Assembly (NCBI RefSeq): GCF_026240945.1
Contig: NZ_JAPFPY010000014.1
Coordinates: 62,001 to 126,000 of the forward strand
Direction of reading: 5' to 3'
Length of the DNA: 64,000 nt
Source: Mycolicibacterium sp. J2
GTDB lineage: Bacteria; Actinomycetota; Actinomycetes; Mycobacteriales; Mycobacteriaceae
Shown here: positions 48,373 through 57,282 of the stretch, in pieces
Layout of the letters: each line of letters begins with the position of its first letter
Numbering within the stretch: the first letter of the stretch is position 1
The notes under the pieces: model-generated
Told to the model about the DNA's origin: nothing
Database searches by the model: none
The model's input: the letters and a program-made list of their open reading frames with translations, nothing else
Position numbers and translations under genes: made by a program

Positions 48373-50102
48373 TAGAGACCCAGGTCGGCCTCGAACGCAC
48401 CCTCTTCAAGCCGGCGCTTGACGGTGGTGAGGAAGCGGCCGGCGTCGGCGCCGTCGATGAGGCGGTGGTCGTAGGTCAGCGGCAGGTAGGCGACGGAACG
48501 CACACCGATCGACTCGTTACCGTTCTCGTCCACCACGACACGCGGGCGCTTGACGATGGCGCCGGTGCCCAGCATGGCGGCCTGCGGCGGCACCAGGATC
48601 GGGGTGTCGAACAGGGCGCCCTGGCTGCCGATGTTGGTGATGGTGAAGGTGCCACCGGACAGCTCGTCGGGCTTGAGGTTGCCCGAGCGGGCGCGAGCGG
48701 CGATATCGGCGATGGCCCGGGCCAGCCCGGCCAGCGACAGGTCACCGGCGTTGTGCACGACGGGGGAGAGCAGACCCTGTTCGGTGTCGACCGCGAAGCC
48801 GAGGTGCTCGGCGTCGTAGTAGGTGATCTCCTTGGTTTCCTCGTTGTAGCTGGCGTTGACGTTCGGGTGCGCCTTGAGCGCGTCGACGACGGCGACCGCG
48901 AAGAACGGCAGGAAGGTCAGGTTGACGCCTTCGCGCTCGGCGAAGCTCTTCTTCGCCTTGGCCCGCAGTGCCACGATCTTGGTCAGGTCGACCTCGTGCG
49001 TCTGCGTCAATTGCGCTGTGGTTTGCAGGCTTTCGCGAGTCTTCTTCGCCGTGATCTGGCGGATGCGGTTGGCCTTCTGCGTGGTGCCGCGCAGGTGCGC
49101 CAATGCCGGTGCCGGGGTGGCGGCGGCAGGCTGGGCGGCCTTGGCCGCGGGCGCCGCTGCCGCGGGGGCGGCCGGCGCGGGCGCCTTCTTGGCCTCAGCG
49201 GCGGCGAGCACATCCTGCTTGCGGATGCGACCACCGACGCCGGTGCCCTTCACCGTCGCCAGGTCGACGCCGTTCTCCGACGCCAGCTTGCGTACCAGCG
49301 GGGTGACGTACGGGCCGGCATCCGAGCCGGCATCGTCGCTCGAGGCGGCGGCGGGTGCGGGCTTCGGGGCCGGAGCCGGGGGCGCGGGCGGCGATGGCGG
49401 GGTGGCTGCCACCGGCTCGGGCTTGGGCTCAGGTTTGGGTTCGGGCTTGGGTTCCGGGGCCGGCGCGGGCTTGGGTTCCGGCGCAGGTGCGGCGCCCTCG
49501 GCGCCGATCTTGGCCAGCTCGCCGCCGACGGCGACCACGTCGTCCTCCTCGGCGGTGATCGCCACCAGCACGCCGGCCACCGGGGAGGGAATCTCGGTGT
49601 CGACCTTGTCGGTGGACACCTCGACCAGCGGCTCGTCGACCGCGACGGTGTCGCCGACCTTCTTCAGCCACCGGGTGACGGTGCCCTCGGTGACGCTCTC
49701 GCCGAGCTCGGGCATCTTCACGGACGTGGACTCGCCGCTCGCGGCGGCAGGCTTCTCGGGCTCGGGCTCGGGCTGGGCCTCTTCGGCGACCGGCTCAGGC
49801 TCGGGCTCGGGTTCCGGCTGGGCTTCCTCGGCGGGTGCGGTATCGCCGGTCGGGGCGGACTCACCGGCCTCACCGATCAGCGCCAGATCGCCACCGACCT
49901 CGACGACATCGTCCTCAGCGGCGATGATCTTCGTCAGCACGCCCGAGGCCGGCGCCGGGATCTCGGTGTCGACCTTGTCGGTGGACACCTCCAGCAGCGG
50001 CTCGTCGACCTCGACGGTGTCCCCTTCTTGTTTGAGCCACCGCGTGACGGTCCCTTCGGTCACGCTCTCACCGAGTGCGGGCATCTGGACGGAGATGGCC
50101 AT
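48372..50102 (-). CDS. dlaT: Dihydrolipoamide acyltransferase E2 (DlaT/SucB)
   Basis: The E2 core that serves pyruvate dehydrogenase and, in M. tuberculosis, peroxynitrite reductase with AhpD. The 576-residue protein has two lipoyl domains with STDKVDTEI motifs at Lys43 and Lys166, separated by a long Pro/Glu/Ala linker (about 80-122). A second Pro/Lys/Ala linker, a peripheral-subunit-binding domain (about 255-300, YVTPLVRKLASENGVDL) and a catalytic domain with YDHRLIDGADAGRFL follow. ATG 50102 has a GAGGAG site. It heads the operon that also encodes its lipoylation enzymes. Confidence 0.95.
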   Translation of the reverse strand: MAISVQMPALGESVTEGTVTRWLKQEGDTVEVDEPLLEVSTDKVDTEIPAPASGVLTKIIAAEDDVVEVGGDLALIGEAGESAPTGDTAPAEEAQPEPEPEPEPVAEEAQPEPEPEKPAAASGESTSVKMPELGESVTEGTVTRWLKKVGDTVAVDEPLVEVSTDKVDTEIPSPVAGVLVAITAEEDDVVAVGGELAKIGAEGAAPAPEPKPAPAPEPKPEPKPEPKPEPVAATPPSPPAPPAPAPKPAPAAASSDDAGSDAGPYVTPLVRKLASENGVDLATVKGTGVGGRIRKQDVLAAAEAKKAPAPAAPAAAAPAAKAAQPAAATPAPALAHLRGTTQKANRIRQITAKKTRESLQTTAQLTQTHEVDLTKIVALRAKAKKSFAEREGVNLTFLPFFAVAVVDALKAHPNVNASYNEETKEITYYDAEHLGFAVDTEQGLLSPVVHNAGDLSLAGLARAIADIAARARSGNLKPDELSGGTFTITNIGSQGALFDTPILVPPQAAMLGTGAIVKRPRVVVDENGNESIGVRSVAYLPLTYDHRLIDGADAGRFLTTVKRRLEEGAFEADLGL

Positions 50103-50247
50103 GGGTTTTGACTCCTCGAGCAGTCGACGTCACGGGGCAATGCGATGCAGCACCCATCCTGTCACGTCCGCTGCGCTCGGTCGTCGCAGACGTCCGGACT
50201 CGTCGCTCTGGCACCATCGAAGGTGACAAAGAGAGGAGTTACGCCGC

Positions 50248-50586
50248 GTGGGACTTTTCGATAAATGGCGTGGCTCGGGCGGCGGGTCGCGCACCGCCGC
50301 GGACCTGGATTACCTGCGGCAGTGGGTGGCCACCCACCACGGTGTCGAGGCATTCGTCGAACCCAAGACCACCGTCACCGATGTGACCGTGGTGCTGGTG
50401 GCCGCCGACGGCGAGTGGACCCGGCGCCGCACCGGCGGTTACGCCGGCGCCCGGCGGTTGAACCGCCAGCTCGACATCCCGGTCTACGACGTGCAGAAGG
50501 TCGGCTATCCACAACGCATGCGCGACTACGACGCCCGTCGTCGCATCGAACGGCAACGGGCGTTGCGCAGTGAACTCGACGAGTGA
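50248..50586 (+). CDS. Conserved actinobacterial hypothetical protein
   Basis: A 112-residue soluble protein of unknown function, conserved in actinobacteria as far as I recall. It begins MGLFDKWRGSGGG, has a compact alpha/beta core (HGVEAFVEPKTTVTDVTVVL, GEWTRRRTGG) and ends in a charged helix (QRMRDYDARRRIERQRALRS). GTG 50248 is set by a GAGAGGAG site. The stop lies 14 bases inside the start region of ephD, so the two are co-translated. No catalytic residues are apparent. Confidence 0.75.
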   Translation: MGLFDKWRGSGGGSRTAADLDYLRQWVATHHGVEAFVEPKTTVTDVTVVLVAADGEWTRRRTGGYAGARRLNRQLDIPVYDVQKVGYPQRMRDYDARRRIERQRALRSELDE

Positions 50587-52351
50587 GGCGCCCGTGCAGG
50601 GGCGTCGCGTGCACAGTGCCGACGGCACCGGCATCGCCGTGTACGAGGAGGGCAACCCAGACGGACCCACCGTGGTGCTGGTGCACGGCTGGCCCGACTC
50701 ACATGTGTTGTGGGACGGCGTCGTGCCGCTGCTCATCGACCGCTTCCGGGTGATCCGATACGACAACCGCGGGGTCGGCGGATCCGATGCCCCCGCACCG
50801 GTTTCGGCGTACGCCATGGCCCACTATGCCGACGACTTCGCCGCCGTCGCCGCGGCAGTCAGCCCCGGCGCCCCCGTGCACGTGCTGGCCCACGACTGGG
50901 GTTCGGTGGGTGTGTGGGAATACCTCGTCCGCGCCGAATCCGCCACGCGCGTGGCATCTTTCACGTCGGTGTCCGGGCCGAGCGCCGACCACCTGCACCG
51001 CTTCGCCGTGGCCGGGCTGAAACGCCCGTACCGGCCCAAGGCCTTCGCCAGGGCCGTCGACGGTCTGGCCCGGCTGGCGTACATGGGCGCGTTCTCCACC
51101 CCGGTGCTCGCCCCGGCGGCCATCCGGTTCGCCTTCGCCCGCGGCGCCATGCGACGCCAGCTGCTGCGCGACGGTATTGCGCCCGAGTCGATCCACCACG
51201 CCGATGGCTTCGCGCGTGACGCCGCCCGGAGCATGAAGGTGTACCCCGCGAACTATTTCCGCGGTCTGTCCACGGGCCGCGCCGACCATTACGTCGGGGT
51301 CCCGGTGCAGCTGATCGTCAACACCGACGACCCGTTCGTCCGGCCCTACGTGTTCGACGCCGTCACGCAGTGGGTGCCGACGCTGTGGCGGCGCGACCTC
51401 AAGGCCGGGCACTGGTCCCCGATGTCGCACCCGCACGTCGTGGCGAGGGCGGTCACCGAACTCGTCGACCACCTGCAGGGCCAACCGGCGACCCGCGAGC
51501 TGGCCAGGGCCCGGGTCGGTGGCCGCCGGCGGCCGTTCGCCCACACGTTGGTGTCGGTGACCGGGGCCGGTGACGGCATCGGCAGGGCCACCGCGCTGGA
51601 ATTCGCTTCGCAGGGCGCCGAAGTGGTGGTCAGCGATATCGACCAGGCCGGCGCCGAACGGACCGCCCGGCTGGTCGCCGCCGCGGGTGGGGTGGCGCAT
51701 GCCTACCAGGTGGACGTCGCCGACGCCGAGGCGGTGGCCCGCTTCGCCGAGACGGTGTGCGATGCGCACGGTGTCCCCGACATCCTGGTGAACAACGCCG
51801 GTGTCGGGCACGGCGGCTATTTCCTGGACACCCCGCCCGACCAGTACGACCGGGTGCTGGACATCAATTTCGGCGGAGTCGTGAACTGCTGCAGGGCATT
51901 CACGCCCGCGATGGTGGCGCGGGGCACCGGCGGCCACATCGTGAACGTCGCCTCGATGGCGGCGTTCACGCCCATCGCCGTCGTGAACGCCTACGCCACC
52001 AGCAAGGCCGCGGTGTTCATGTTCTCCGACTGCCTGCGTGCCGAATTGCATTCGGCCGCAATCGGTGTGACGACGCTGTGTCCCGGCGTCGTCAAGACCG
52101 GCATCGTGGACCGCACCCACTTCGACGTGCCCGCCGCCAAACGCCAGGGGCTGGACGTCAAACGCGCACAGGCCAAGAGGGCGTTCGCCGCTCGCGGCTA
52201 CAGTCCCGAGAAGGTGGCCCGGGCTATCGTCGCCGCGGTGCGCAGCAACACGGCGGTCGCACCGGTGACCGCCGAGGCGCATCTGGCGTACGGCCTGGCC
52301 CGGGCGGCGCCGGCGGTACTGCGCCGGGCCGCCCGCGGCCGACTGCTCTAG
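50570..52351 (+). CDS. ephD: EphD: alpha/beta hydrolase fused to short-chain dehydrogenase
   Basis: A 593-residue two-domain protein. Residues 1-305 are an epoxide-hydrolase-like alpha/beta hydrolase (VLVHGWPDSH; nucleophile Asp109 in LAHDWGS; GHWSPMSHP). Residues 315-593 are an SDR (TGAGDGIGRATALEF, NNAGVGHGG, catalytic AYATSKAA, CPGVVKT). In M. tuberculosis EphD takes part in epoxy-mycolic-acid metabolism. GTG 50570 overlaps the upstream gene by 17 bases, and GTG 50594 in frame is an alternative. It shares a CTAG stop with pepB. Confidence 0.92.
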   Translation: MNSTSEAPVQGRRVHSADGTGIAVYEEGNPDGPTVVLVHGWPDSHVLWDGVVPLLIDRFRVIRYDNRGVGGSDAPAPVSAYAMAHYADDFAAVAAAVSPGAPVHVLAHDWGSVGVWEYLVRAESATRVASFTSVSGPSADHLHRFAVAGLKRPYRPKAFARAVDGLARLAYMGAFSTPVLAPAAIRFAFARGAMRRQLLRDGIAPESIHHADGFARDAARSMKVYPANYFRGLSTGRADHYVGVPVQLIVNTDDPFVRPYVFDAVTQWVPTLWRRDLKAGHWSPMSHPHVVARAVTELVDHLQGQPATRELARARVGGRRRPFAHTLVSVTGAGDGIGRATALEFASQGAEVVVSDIDQAGAERTARLVAAAGGVAHAYQVDVADAEAVARFAETVCDAHGVPDILVNNAGVGHGGYFLDTPPDQYDRVLDINFGGVVNCCRAFTPAMVARGTGGHIVNVASMAAFTPIAVVNAYATSKAAVFMFSDCLRAELHSAAIGVTTLCPGVVKTGIVDRTHFDVPAAKRQGLDVKRAQAKRAFAARGYSPEKVARAIVAAVRSNTAVAPVTAEAHLAYGLARAAPAVLRRAARGRLL

Positions 52352-53856
52352 CCGTTGCGGGCGATATCTTCCAGGACGGCGAACATCGTCCTGGTCGGCA
52401 CACCCGTCCCGCCCTTGGGGGTGTAGCCCCACGGCCCGCCGGTGTTGTAGGCCGGCGCGGCGATGTCGATATGAGCCCACTCGACACCCTCGGCGACGAA
52501 CTCACGCAAGAACACCCCGGCCACCAGCATGCCCGCGTAACGGGACGCGCTGACATTGGCCAGGTCGGCCACCGTCGACTTGAGATCGTCCTTGAGTTCC
52601 TCCGGCAGCGGCATCGGCCAGGCGTTCTCACCGACCTCCTGGGAAAGTTCGGCGACCCGGTCGCGGAACTCGTCGCTGCCCATCACGCCGGGGGTGCGGG
52701 CGCCCAGGGCGACGGTCTGCGCACCGGTCAGGGTGGAGGTCTCGATCAGGTAGTCGGGATCGTCCTCGCATGCGCGCACGATGGCGTCGGCCAGGATGAG
52801 CCGGCCTTCGGCATCGGTGTTGAGCACCTCGACGGTGATCCCGCCGTACTGGGTCAGCACGTCACCGGGCCGCTGCGCGGTGGCCGACGGCATGTTCTCG
52901 GCCATCGGCACCGTGGCGACGACGTCGATGGGCAGGTTCTGCTTGGCGGCCAGCACCACGGTGGCGATCACCGCCGCCGCACCGCCCATGTCGGAGGTCA
53001 TGTGGTGCATGTTGGCGGCTGGCTTGATGGAGATGCCGCCGGTGTCGAAGGTGATGCCCTTGCCCACCAGCGCCACCTTTTTGCCTCTGCGGCCCGCCCC
53101 CTTGTGCGTCAGCCGGACCAGCCGCGGCAGCCGCGACGAGCCCTGGCCCACACCGATGATGCCGCCGTAGCCGGCCTTGGCGAGCGCCTTGTCGTCCAGC
53201 ACCTCGACCGTGAGGCCGGCCTCCTCACCCAAAGCCTTTGCGCGCTTGGCGAATTCGGCGGGGAAGAGGTGGCTCGGTGGGGTATTGACGAAATCGCGGG
53301 CGGTCGCCACCGCAGTGGCGATGTCCACCGCGCGCTGCAGGGCGGCTTTGGTGGCGGCCTTGGTGTCGGCCGCCAGCGCGACGATCTTGGACAGCCCCTT
53401 GTCCTTGGGCGCGGTCTTGTCGCTGCGGAACTCGGTGAACCGGTAGGCGCCCAGGATGAGGCCCTCGATCACCGCCTCCAGGTCCAGGGCGGTCAAGGTG
53501 GTGACCACCGTGGCGACCTTGTCCAGGGTGCGGGCCGCGTTGCCGGCCGCCCGGCGCAGGCTGTCGGCGGGCCACACGTCGCGATCCTCGCCCAGCCCGA
53601 CGGTCAGCACGCTGGCCACCGGCAGCTCGGCGATGACCAGTCGGTGCTGCTGGCCCTCGCCACCGGTGCCGCCCAGGGCCTGCAACCCCGACTCGATGGC
53701 GGCCACCGCGGCGGCATCGAGGTGCTCGCCCAGCACGCGCGGTCCGGCGTCGCCGGACACCACGCCGACGACGAGGACGGCATCGCCGGTGCCCCGGCGG
53801 GGCAGGGACGAGCTGAGGGTGACGGACGGGGCCTGGTATCCGGATGCGCTGCTCAC
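52348..53856 (-). CDS. pepB: Leucyl aminopeptidase (M17)
   Basis: A cytosolic two-metal aminopeptidase of 502 residues. The variable N-terminal domain spans about 1-165. The catalytic domain has LVGKGITFDTGGISIKPAAN (metal Lys and Asp), MTSDMGGAAAV and the M17 signature NTDAEGRLILAD. GTG 53856 gives MSSASGYQAPSV, aligning with the recalled M. tuberculosis start; a longer reading from 53877 would overlap the cyclase stop. It lies 11 bases after the cyclase gene on the same strand. Confidence 0.94.
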   Translation of the reverse strand: MSSASGYQAPSVTLSSSLPRRGTGDAVLVVGVVSGDAGPRVLGEHLDAAAVAAIESGLQALGGTGGEGQQHRLVIAELPVASVLTVGLGEDRDVWPADSLRRAAGNAARTLDKVATVVTTLTALDLEAVIEGLILGAYRFTEFRSDKTAPKDKGLSKIVALAADTKAATKAALQRAVDIATAVATARDFVNTPPSHLFPAEFAKRAKALGEEAGLTVEVLDDKALAKAGYGGIIGVGQGSSRLPRLVRLTHKGAGRRGKKVALVGKGITFDTGGISIKPAANMHHMTSDMGGAAAVIATVVLAAKQNLPIDVVATVPMAENMPSATAQRPGDVLTQYGGITVEVLNTDAEGRLILADAIVRACEDDPDYLIETSTLTGAQTVALGARTPGVMGSDEFRDRVAELSQEVGENAWPMPLPEELKDDLKSTVADLANVSASRYAGMLVAGVFLREFVAEGVEWAHIDIAAPAYNTGGPWGYTPKGGTGVPTRTMFAVLEDIARNG

Positions 53857-53867
53857 GATGTTCCACC

Positions 53868-54950
53868 CTAGAGACACAGCAGCGGATGCGCCGTGACCGG
53901 TGCGTCGAAACCTTTCAGGGTGAACGAGCGCGACGGCGCGAAATCGTGGCGGGGCAGTTCGGCGTGCAGCGCGGATGACACCAGGATCTGGCCCGGCTCG
54001 GCGCTGGCGACCAGCCGGGCCGCCAGATTCACCGGGTTGCCGAAGTAGTCACCGCTGATCGCCAGCACTTCGCCATAACCCAGACCGGCCCGCACCCGCA
54101 GTCCCGCCGCCCGTGCCCTGGTGTTGCCGACCAGGGCGATGGCGGCGTCCATCAGCAACTCCGGGGTGGAACTCACCCACATCACCGCGTCCCCGATGAA
54201 CTTCACCACCCGGCCGTTGGCGCCGTGCACGACATCGGCCGCGGTGGACACGAAATCGTTGAGCAGGTCCGTCAGTTCGGCGGCGCTGAGCAGTTGGGTC
54301 AGGGCGGTGAACCCGGACAGATCGGCAAAACCGATGCCGCACAACACCGTAGGCGACCCGTCCCGCACGACATGTTCGAAATAGGTGCGCGCGCTCATCA
54401 GATGCTGGCGATGCACGGCGTCGATCGTCGCGCCGATGCGCGGCAGGTAGGAGATCGCCTCCCGGTATGCCCGAGCGGTGGCGAACTCGTCGTGGCTGAC
54501 CTCGATCTGGACCTCGGGCGAGGTGGCCCGCATCATCGAGGATTCCGCCTCGGCCAACCGCGCCATCCCCGAACCGATGACCCGCAGCAAGCCGGTGGCG
54601 GCGGCATCGCCGACCACCAGCCGCATCTCGGCCCACGTGCGCAGTGCCTCCACGTCGGCGCGGCTCAGCGATTTGGTGGAGCAGTCGGTGACGGTCAGGC
54701 CCAGCGCCGCCCAGGCATGCTCGACCTCGGTCAGCGGCACCCCGATCTCCGCGGCGGCGTCGGCCAGGCAGTATTCGGGCGGTCCTGACCACTGCAGGAC
54801 ATCGCCGGCCAAGCCGAACAGCCGGCCCCTGCTCTCGGCCTCCACCATCTGGGCGGCGGTGAACCCGAGCCCGTCCAGATATTCGATGAGCGGGGCGCGC
54901 CGGCGCGCATCGGCGATTCCCGCTGCCTCGAGGGCGTCGAAATCGACCAC
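53868..54950 (-). CDS. Class III adenylyl cyclase (Rv2212 type)
   Basis: A 360-residue cyclase. The N-terminal region (1-195) is a helical regulatory module; in Rv2212 it confers pH and fatty-acid sensitivity. The catalytic domain (about 200-355) has metal ligands Asp210 (GFADLSGFT) and Asp254 (KFIGDAVMW), substrate Lys250, and transition-state Asn308 and Arg312 (NLAARL). All residues for ATP cyclisation are therefore present. GTG 54950 is the start used. It is divergent from gcvT and followed by pepB in a probable operon. Confidence 0.92.
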   Translation of the reverse strand: MVDFDALEAAGIADARRRAPLIEYLDGLGFTAAQMVEAESRGRLFGLAGDVLQWSGPPEYCLADAAAEIGVPLTEVEHAWAALGLTVTDCSTKSLSRADVEALRTWAEMRLVVGDAAATGLLRVIGSGMARLAEAESSMMRATSPEVQIEVSHDEFATARAYREAISYLPRIGATIDAVHRQHLMSARTYFEHVVRDGSPTVLCGIGFADLSGFTALTQLLSAAELTDLLNDFVSTAADVVHGANGRVVKFIGDAVMWVSSTPELLMDAAIALVGNTRARAAGLRVRAGLGYGEVLAISGDYFGNPVNLAARLVASAEPGQILVSSALHAELPRHDFAPSRSFTLKGFDAPVTAHPLLCL

Positions 54951-54992
54951 CGTGCAAGTGTGCCAGCGCGATCCCCTCTAGGGTGGGGGATT

Positions 54993-56123
54993 GTGAGTGA
55001 GACAGTGCTGCAGGGCCCATTGGAGGATCGCCACCGCGCGCTCGGTGCCAGCTTCGCCGAGTTCGGCGGGTGGCTGATGCCGGTGTCCTATGCGGGTACC
55101 GTCGCCGAACACAACGCGACCCGCAGCACCGTCGGGCTGTTCGACGTCAGCCATCTGGGCAAGGCGCTGGTGCGCGGCCCCGGGGCGGCGGCCTACGTCA
55201 ACTCGGCGCTGACCAACGACCTGACTAGGATCGGCCCGGGCAAGGCGCAATACACGTTGTGCTGCAACGAATCTGGCGGGGTGATCGACGACCTCATCGC
55301 CTACTACGTGGCCGACGACGAGATCTTCCTGGTGCCCAACGCGGCCAACACCGCCGCCGTGGTCGCCGAACTGCAGCGGCACGCACCGGCCGGGCTGACC
55401 GTCACCGACCAGCACCGGTCCTACGCGGTGCTGGCGGTACAGGGCCCCAAGGCCGCCGATGTGCTGGGCGCGCTCGGGCTGCCGACCGAGATGGACTACA
55501 TGGGCTATGCCGACGCGGAGTACGCCGGCGTGGCGGTCCGGGTGTGCCGCACCGGCTACACCGGTGAGCACGGGTACGAGTTGCTGCCCGAATGGGATCG
55601 CGCCGGCGTGGTGTGGGATGCGCTGCTGGAGCAGGTGCGCGCCGCAGGCGGGGAACCGGCCGGTCTGGGTGCCCGGGACACGCTGCGCACCGAGATGGGC
55701 TACCCGCTGCACGGCCACGAGCTGTCGTTGGACATCTCACCCGTGCAGGCCAGGGCCGGCTGGGCGGTCGGGTGGAAGAAGGAGGCCTTCTGGGGCCGCG
55801 ACGCGCTGCTGGCCGAGAAGCAGGCCGGGCCGCGGCGGACCCTGCGCGGGCTCAAGGCGCTGGGACGTGGGGTGCTGCGGGCCGACTTGACGGTGCTCGT
55901 CCCGGGGGCGAGCGAAGCGACGGGGGATCAGGCCGGCGGAGTGCCCGTCGGTGTCACCACGTCCGGGACGTTCTCGCCCACGTTGAAAGTCGGCATCGCG
56001 CTGGCGCTGATCGACACCGCGGCCGGGGTGGCCGACGGGCAGACCGTCGTCGTCGACGTCCGCGGCCGCCCGCTGGAATGCGAAGTCGTCGCGCCGCCGT
56101 TCGTGCCGGCACGCACCCGATAA
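54993..56123 (+). CDS. gcvT: Glycine cleavage system T protein (aminomethyltransferase)
   Basis: Transfers the methylene carbon of glycine from the lipoyl H protein to tetrahydrofolate. The 376-residue protein has LFDVSHLGKALVRGPGA, YTGEHGYELLPEW, GLGARDTLRTEMGYPLHGHE and the C-terminal barrel GVTTSGTFSPTLKVGIALAL. GTG 54993 lies 8 bases after TAGGGT. About 15 extra residues (around PGASEATGDQAGG) interrupt the usual junction before VGVTTSG. They coincide with the dispersed repeat in frame. The gcvH and gcvP genes are not in the window. Confidence 0.94.
   Translation: MSETVLQGPLEDRHRALGASFAEFGGWLMPVSYAGTVAEHNATRSTVGLFDVSHLGKALVRGPGAAAYVNSALTNDLTRIGPGKAQYTLCCNESGGVIDDLIAYYVADDEIFLVPNAANTAAVVAELQRHAPAGLTVTDQHRSYAVLAVQGPKAADVLGALGLPTEMDYMGYADAEYAGVAVRVCRTGYTGEHGYELLPEWDRAGVVWDALLEQVRAAGGEPAGLGARDTLRTEMGYPLHGHELSLDISPVQARAGWAVGWKKEAFWGRDALLAEKQAGPRRTLRGLKALGRGVLRADLTVLVPGASEATGDQAGGVPVGVTTSGTFSPTLKVGIALALIDTAAGVADGQTVVVDVRGRPLECEVVAPPFVPARTR
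55901..55929. repeat. Dispersed repeat inserted in frame in gcvT
   Basis: The plus strand reads GGGCGAGCGAAGCGACGGGG, the exact complement of the core of the tandem repeat before glnE (core 55905-55925), with matching GATC-type flank. It encodes GASEATGD in GcvT. Confidence 0.85.
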
Positions 56124-56175
56124 CGCGCGGTCGGCGCTCGAAAAGCGCTAGCCACCGGGTTATACAATTCACACC

Positions 56176-57282
56176 ATGACAGACGGTCCCCTCGAATTCA
56201 CGCTTGCCCGCAACACGTCACCGGCAAGCGACGAGGTACGGGCCGGCATCCTGGCCGATCCCGGATTCGGCCGCTATCACACCGACCACATGGTGTCCAT
56301 CGACTACAGCGTGGCCGACGGCTGGCACAACGCGTCGGTGCTGCCGTACGGGCCGCTGGAGCTGGACCCGTCGGCCATCGTGCTGCACTACGGGCAGGAG
56401 ATCTTCGAGGGCCTCAAGGCCTACCGTTGGGCCGACGGCTCGGTGGTGTCGTTCCGGCCAGAGGCCAACGCGGCGCGGCTGCAGGCGTCTGCGCGCCGGC
56501 TGGCCATCCCGGAGCTGCCCACCGAGATCTTCCTGGAATCGCTGCGGCAGCTGATCGCCGTCGACCACGAGTGGGTGCCGCCGGCCGGTGGTGAGGAGTC
56601 GCTGTACCTGCGGCCGTTCGTCATCGCCACCGAGCCCGGGCTGGGGGTGCGGCCCGCCAACGCCTACCGCTACCTGGTGATCGGCTCACCCGCCGGCGCG
56701 TACTTCAAGGGCGGTATCAAGCCGGTCAGCGTGTGGTTGTCGCACGAGTACGTGCGCGCTTCGCCGGGCGGCACGGGTGCGGCGAAGTTCGGCGGCAACT
56801 ACGCGGCGTCGCTGCTGGCGCAGGCGCAGGCCGCCGACCAGGGCTGCGATCAGGTGGTGTGGCTGGATGCCATCGAACGCCGCTATGTCGAAGAGATGGG
56901 CGGGATGAACCTGTTCTTCGTGTTCGGCAGCGGCGGGACGGCCCGACTGGTGACCCCGGAACTGTCCGGTTCACTGCTGCCCGGCATCACCCGGGATTCG
57001 TTGCTGCAGTTGGCAACCGACGCGGGCTTCGCGGTCGAGGAGCGCAAGATCGACGTCGAGGAATGGCAGAAGAAGGCCGACGCCGGTGAGATCACCGAGG
57101 TGTTCGCGTGCGGGACCGCCGCGGTGATCACCCCGGTCTCGCACGTCAAGCACCGCGACGGTGAATTCACCATCGCCGACGGACAGCCCGGCGAGGTGAC
57201 GATGGCGTTGCGCGACACCCTGACCGGGATCCAGCGCGGCACCTTCGCCGATACGCACGGCTGGATGGCCAAACTCGGCTAG
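56176..57282 (+). CDS. ilvE: Branched-chain amino acid aminotransferase
   Basis: A fold-type IV PLP enzyme that makes leucine, isoleucine and valine from their keto acids; in mycobacteria it also helps recycle methionine. The 368-residue protein has PLP Lys204 (GTGAAKFGGNYAASL), LHYGQEIFEGLKAYR, EEMGGMNLFFVF and FACGTAAVITPV. ATG 56176 is seven bases after a TACAAT -10 box (56163-56168) without a ribosome site, so it is leaderless. A 5-base-pair hairpin (56135-56149) separates it from gcvT. It shares a CTAG stop with the alcohol dehydrogenase gene. Confidence 0.96.
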   Translation: MTDGPLEFTLARNTSPASDEVRAGILADPGFGRYHTDHMVSIDYSVADGWHNASVLPYGPLELDPSAIVLHYGQEIFEGLKAYRWADGSVVSFRPEANAARLQASARRLAIPELPTEIFLESLRQLIAVDHEWVPPAGGEESLYLRPFVIATEPGLGVRPANAYRYLVIGSPAGAYFKGGIKPVSVWLSHEYVRASPGGTGAAKFGGNYAASLLAQAQAADQGCDQVVWLDAIERRYVEEMGGMNLFFVFGSGGTARLVTPELSGSLLPGITRDSLLQLATDAGFAVEERKIDVEEWQKKADAGEITEVFACGTAAVITPVSHVKHRDGEFTIADGQPGEVTMALRDTLTGIQRGTFADTHGWMAKLG

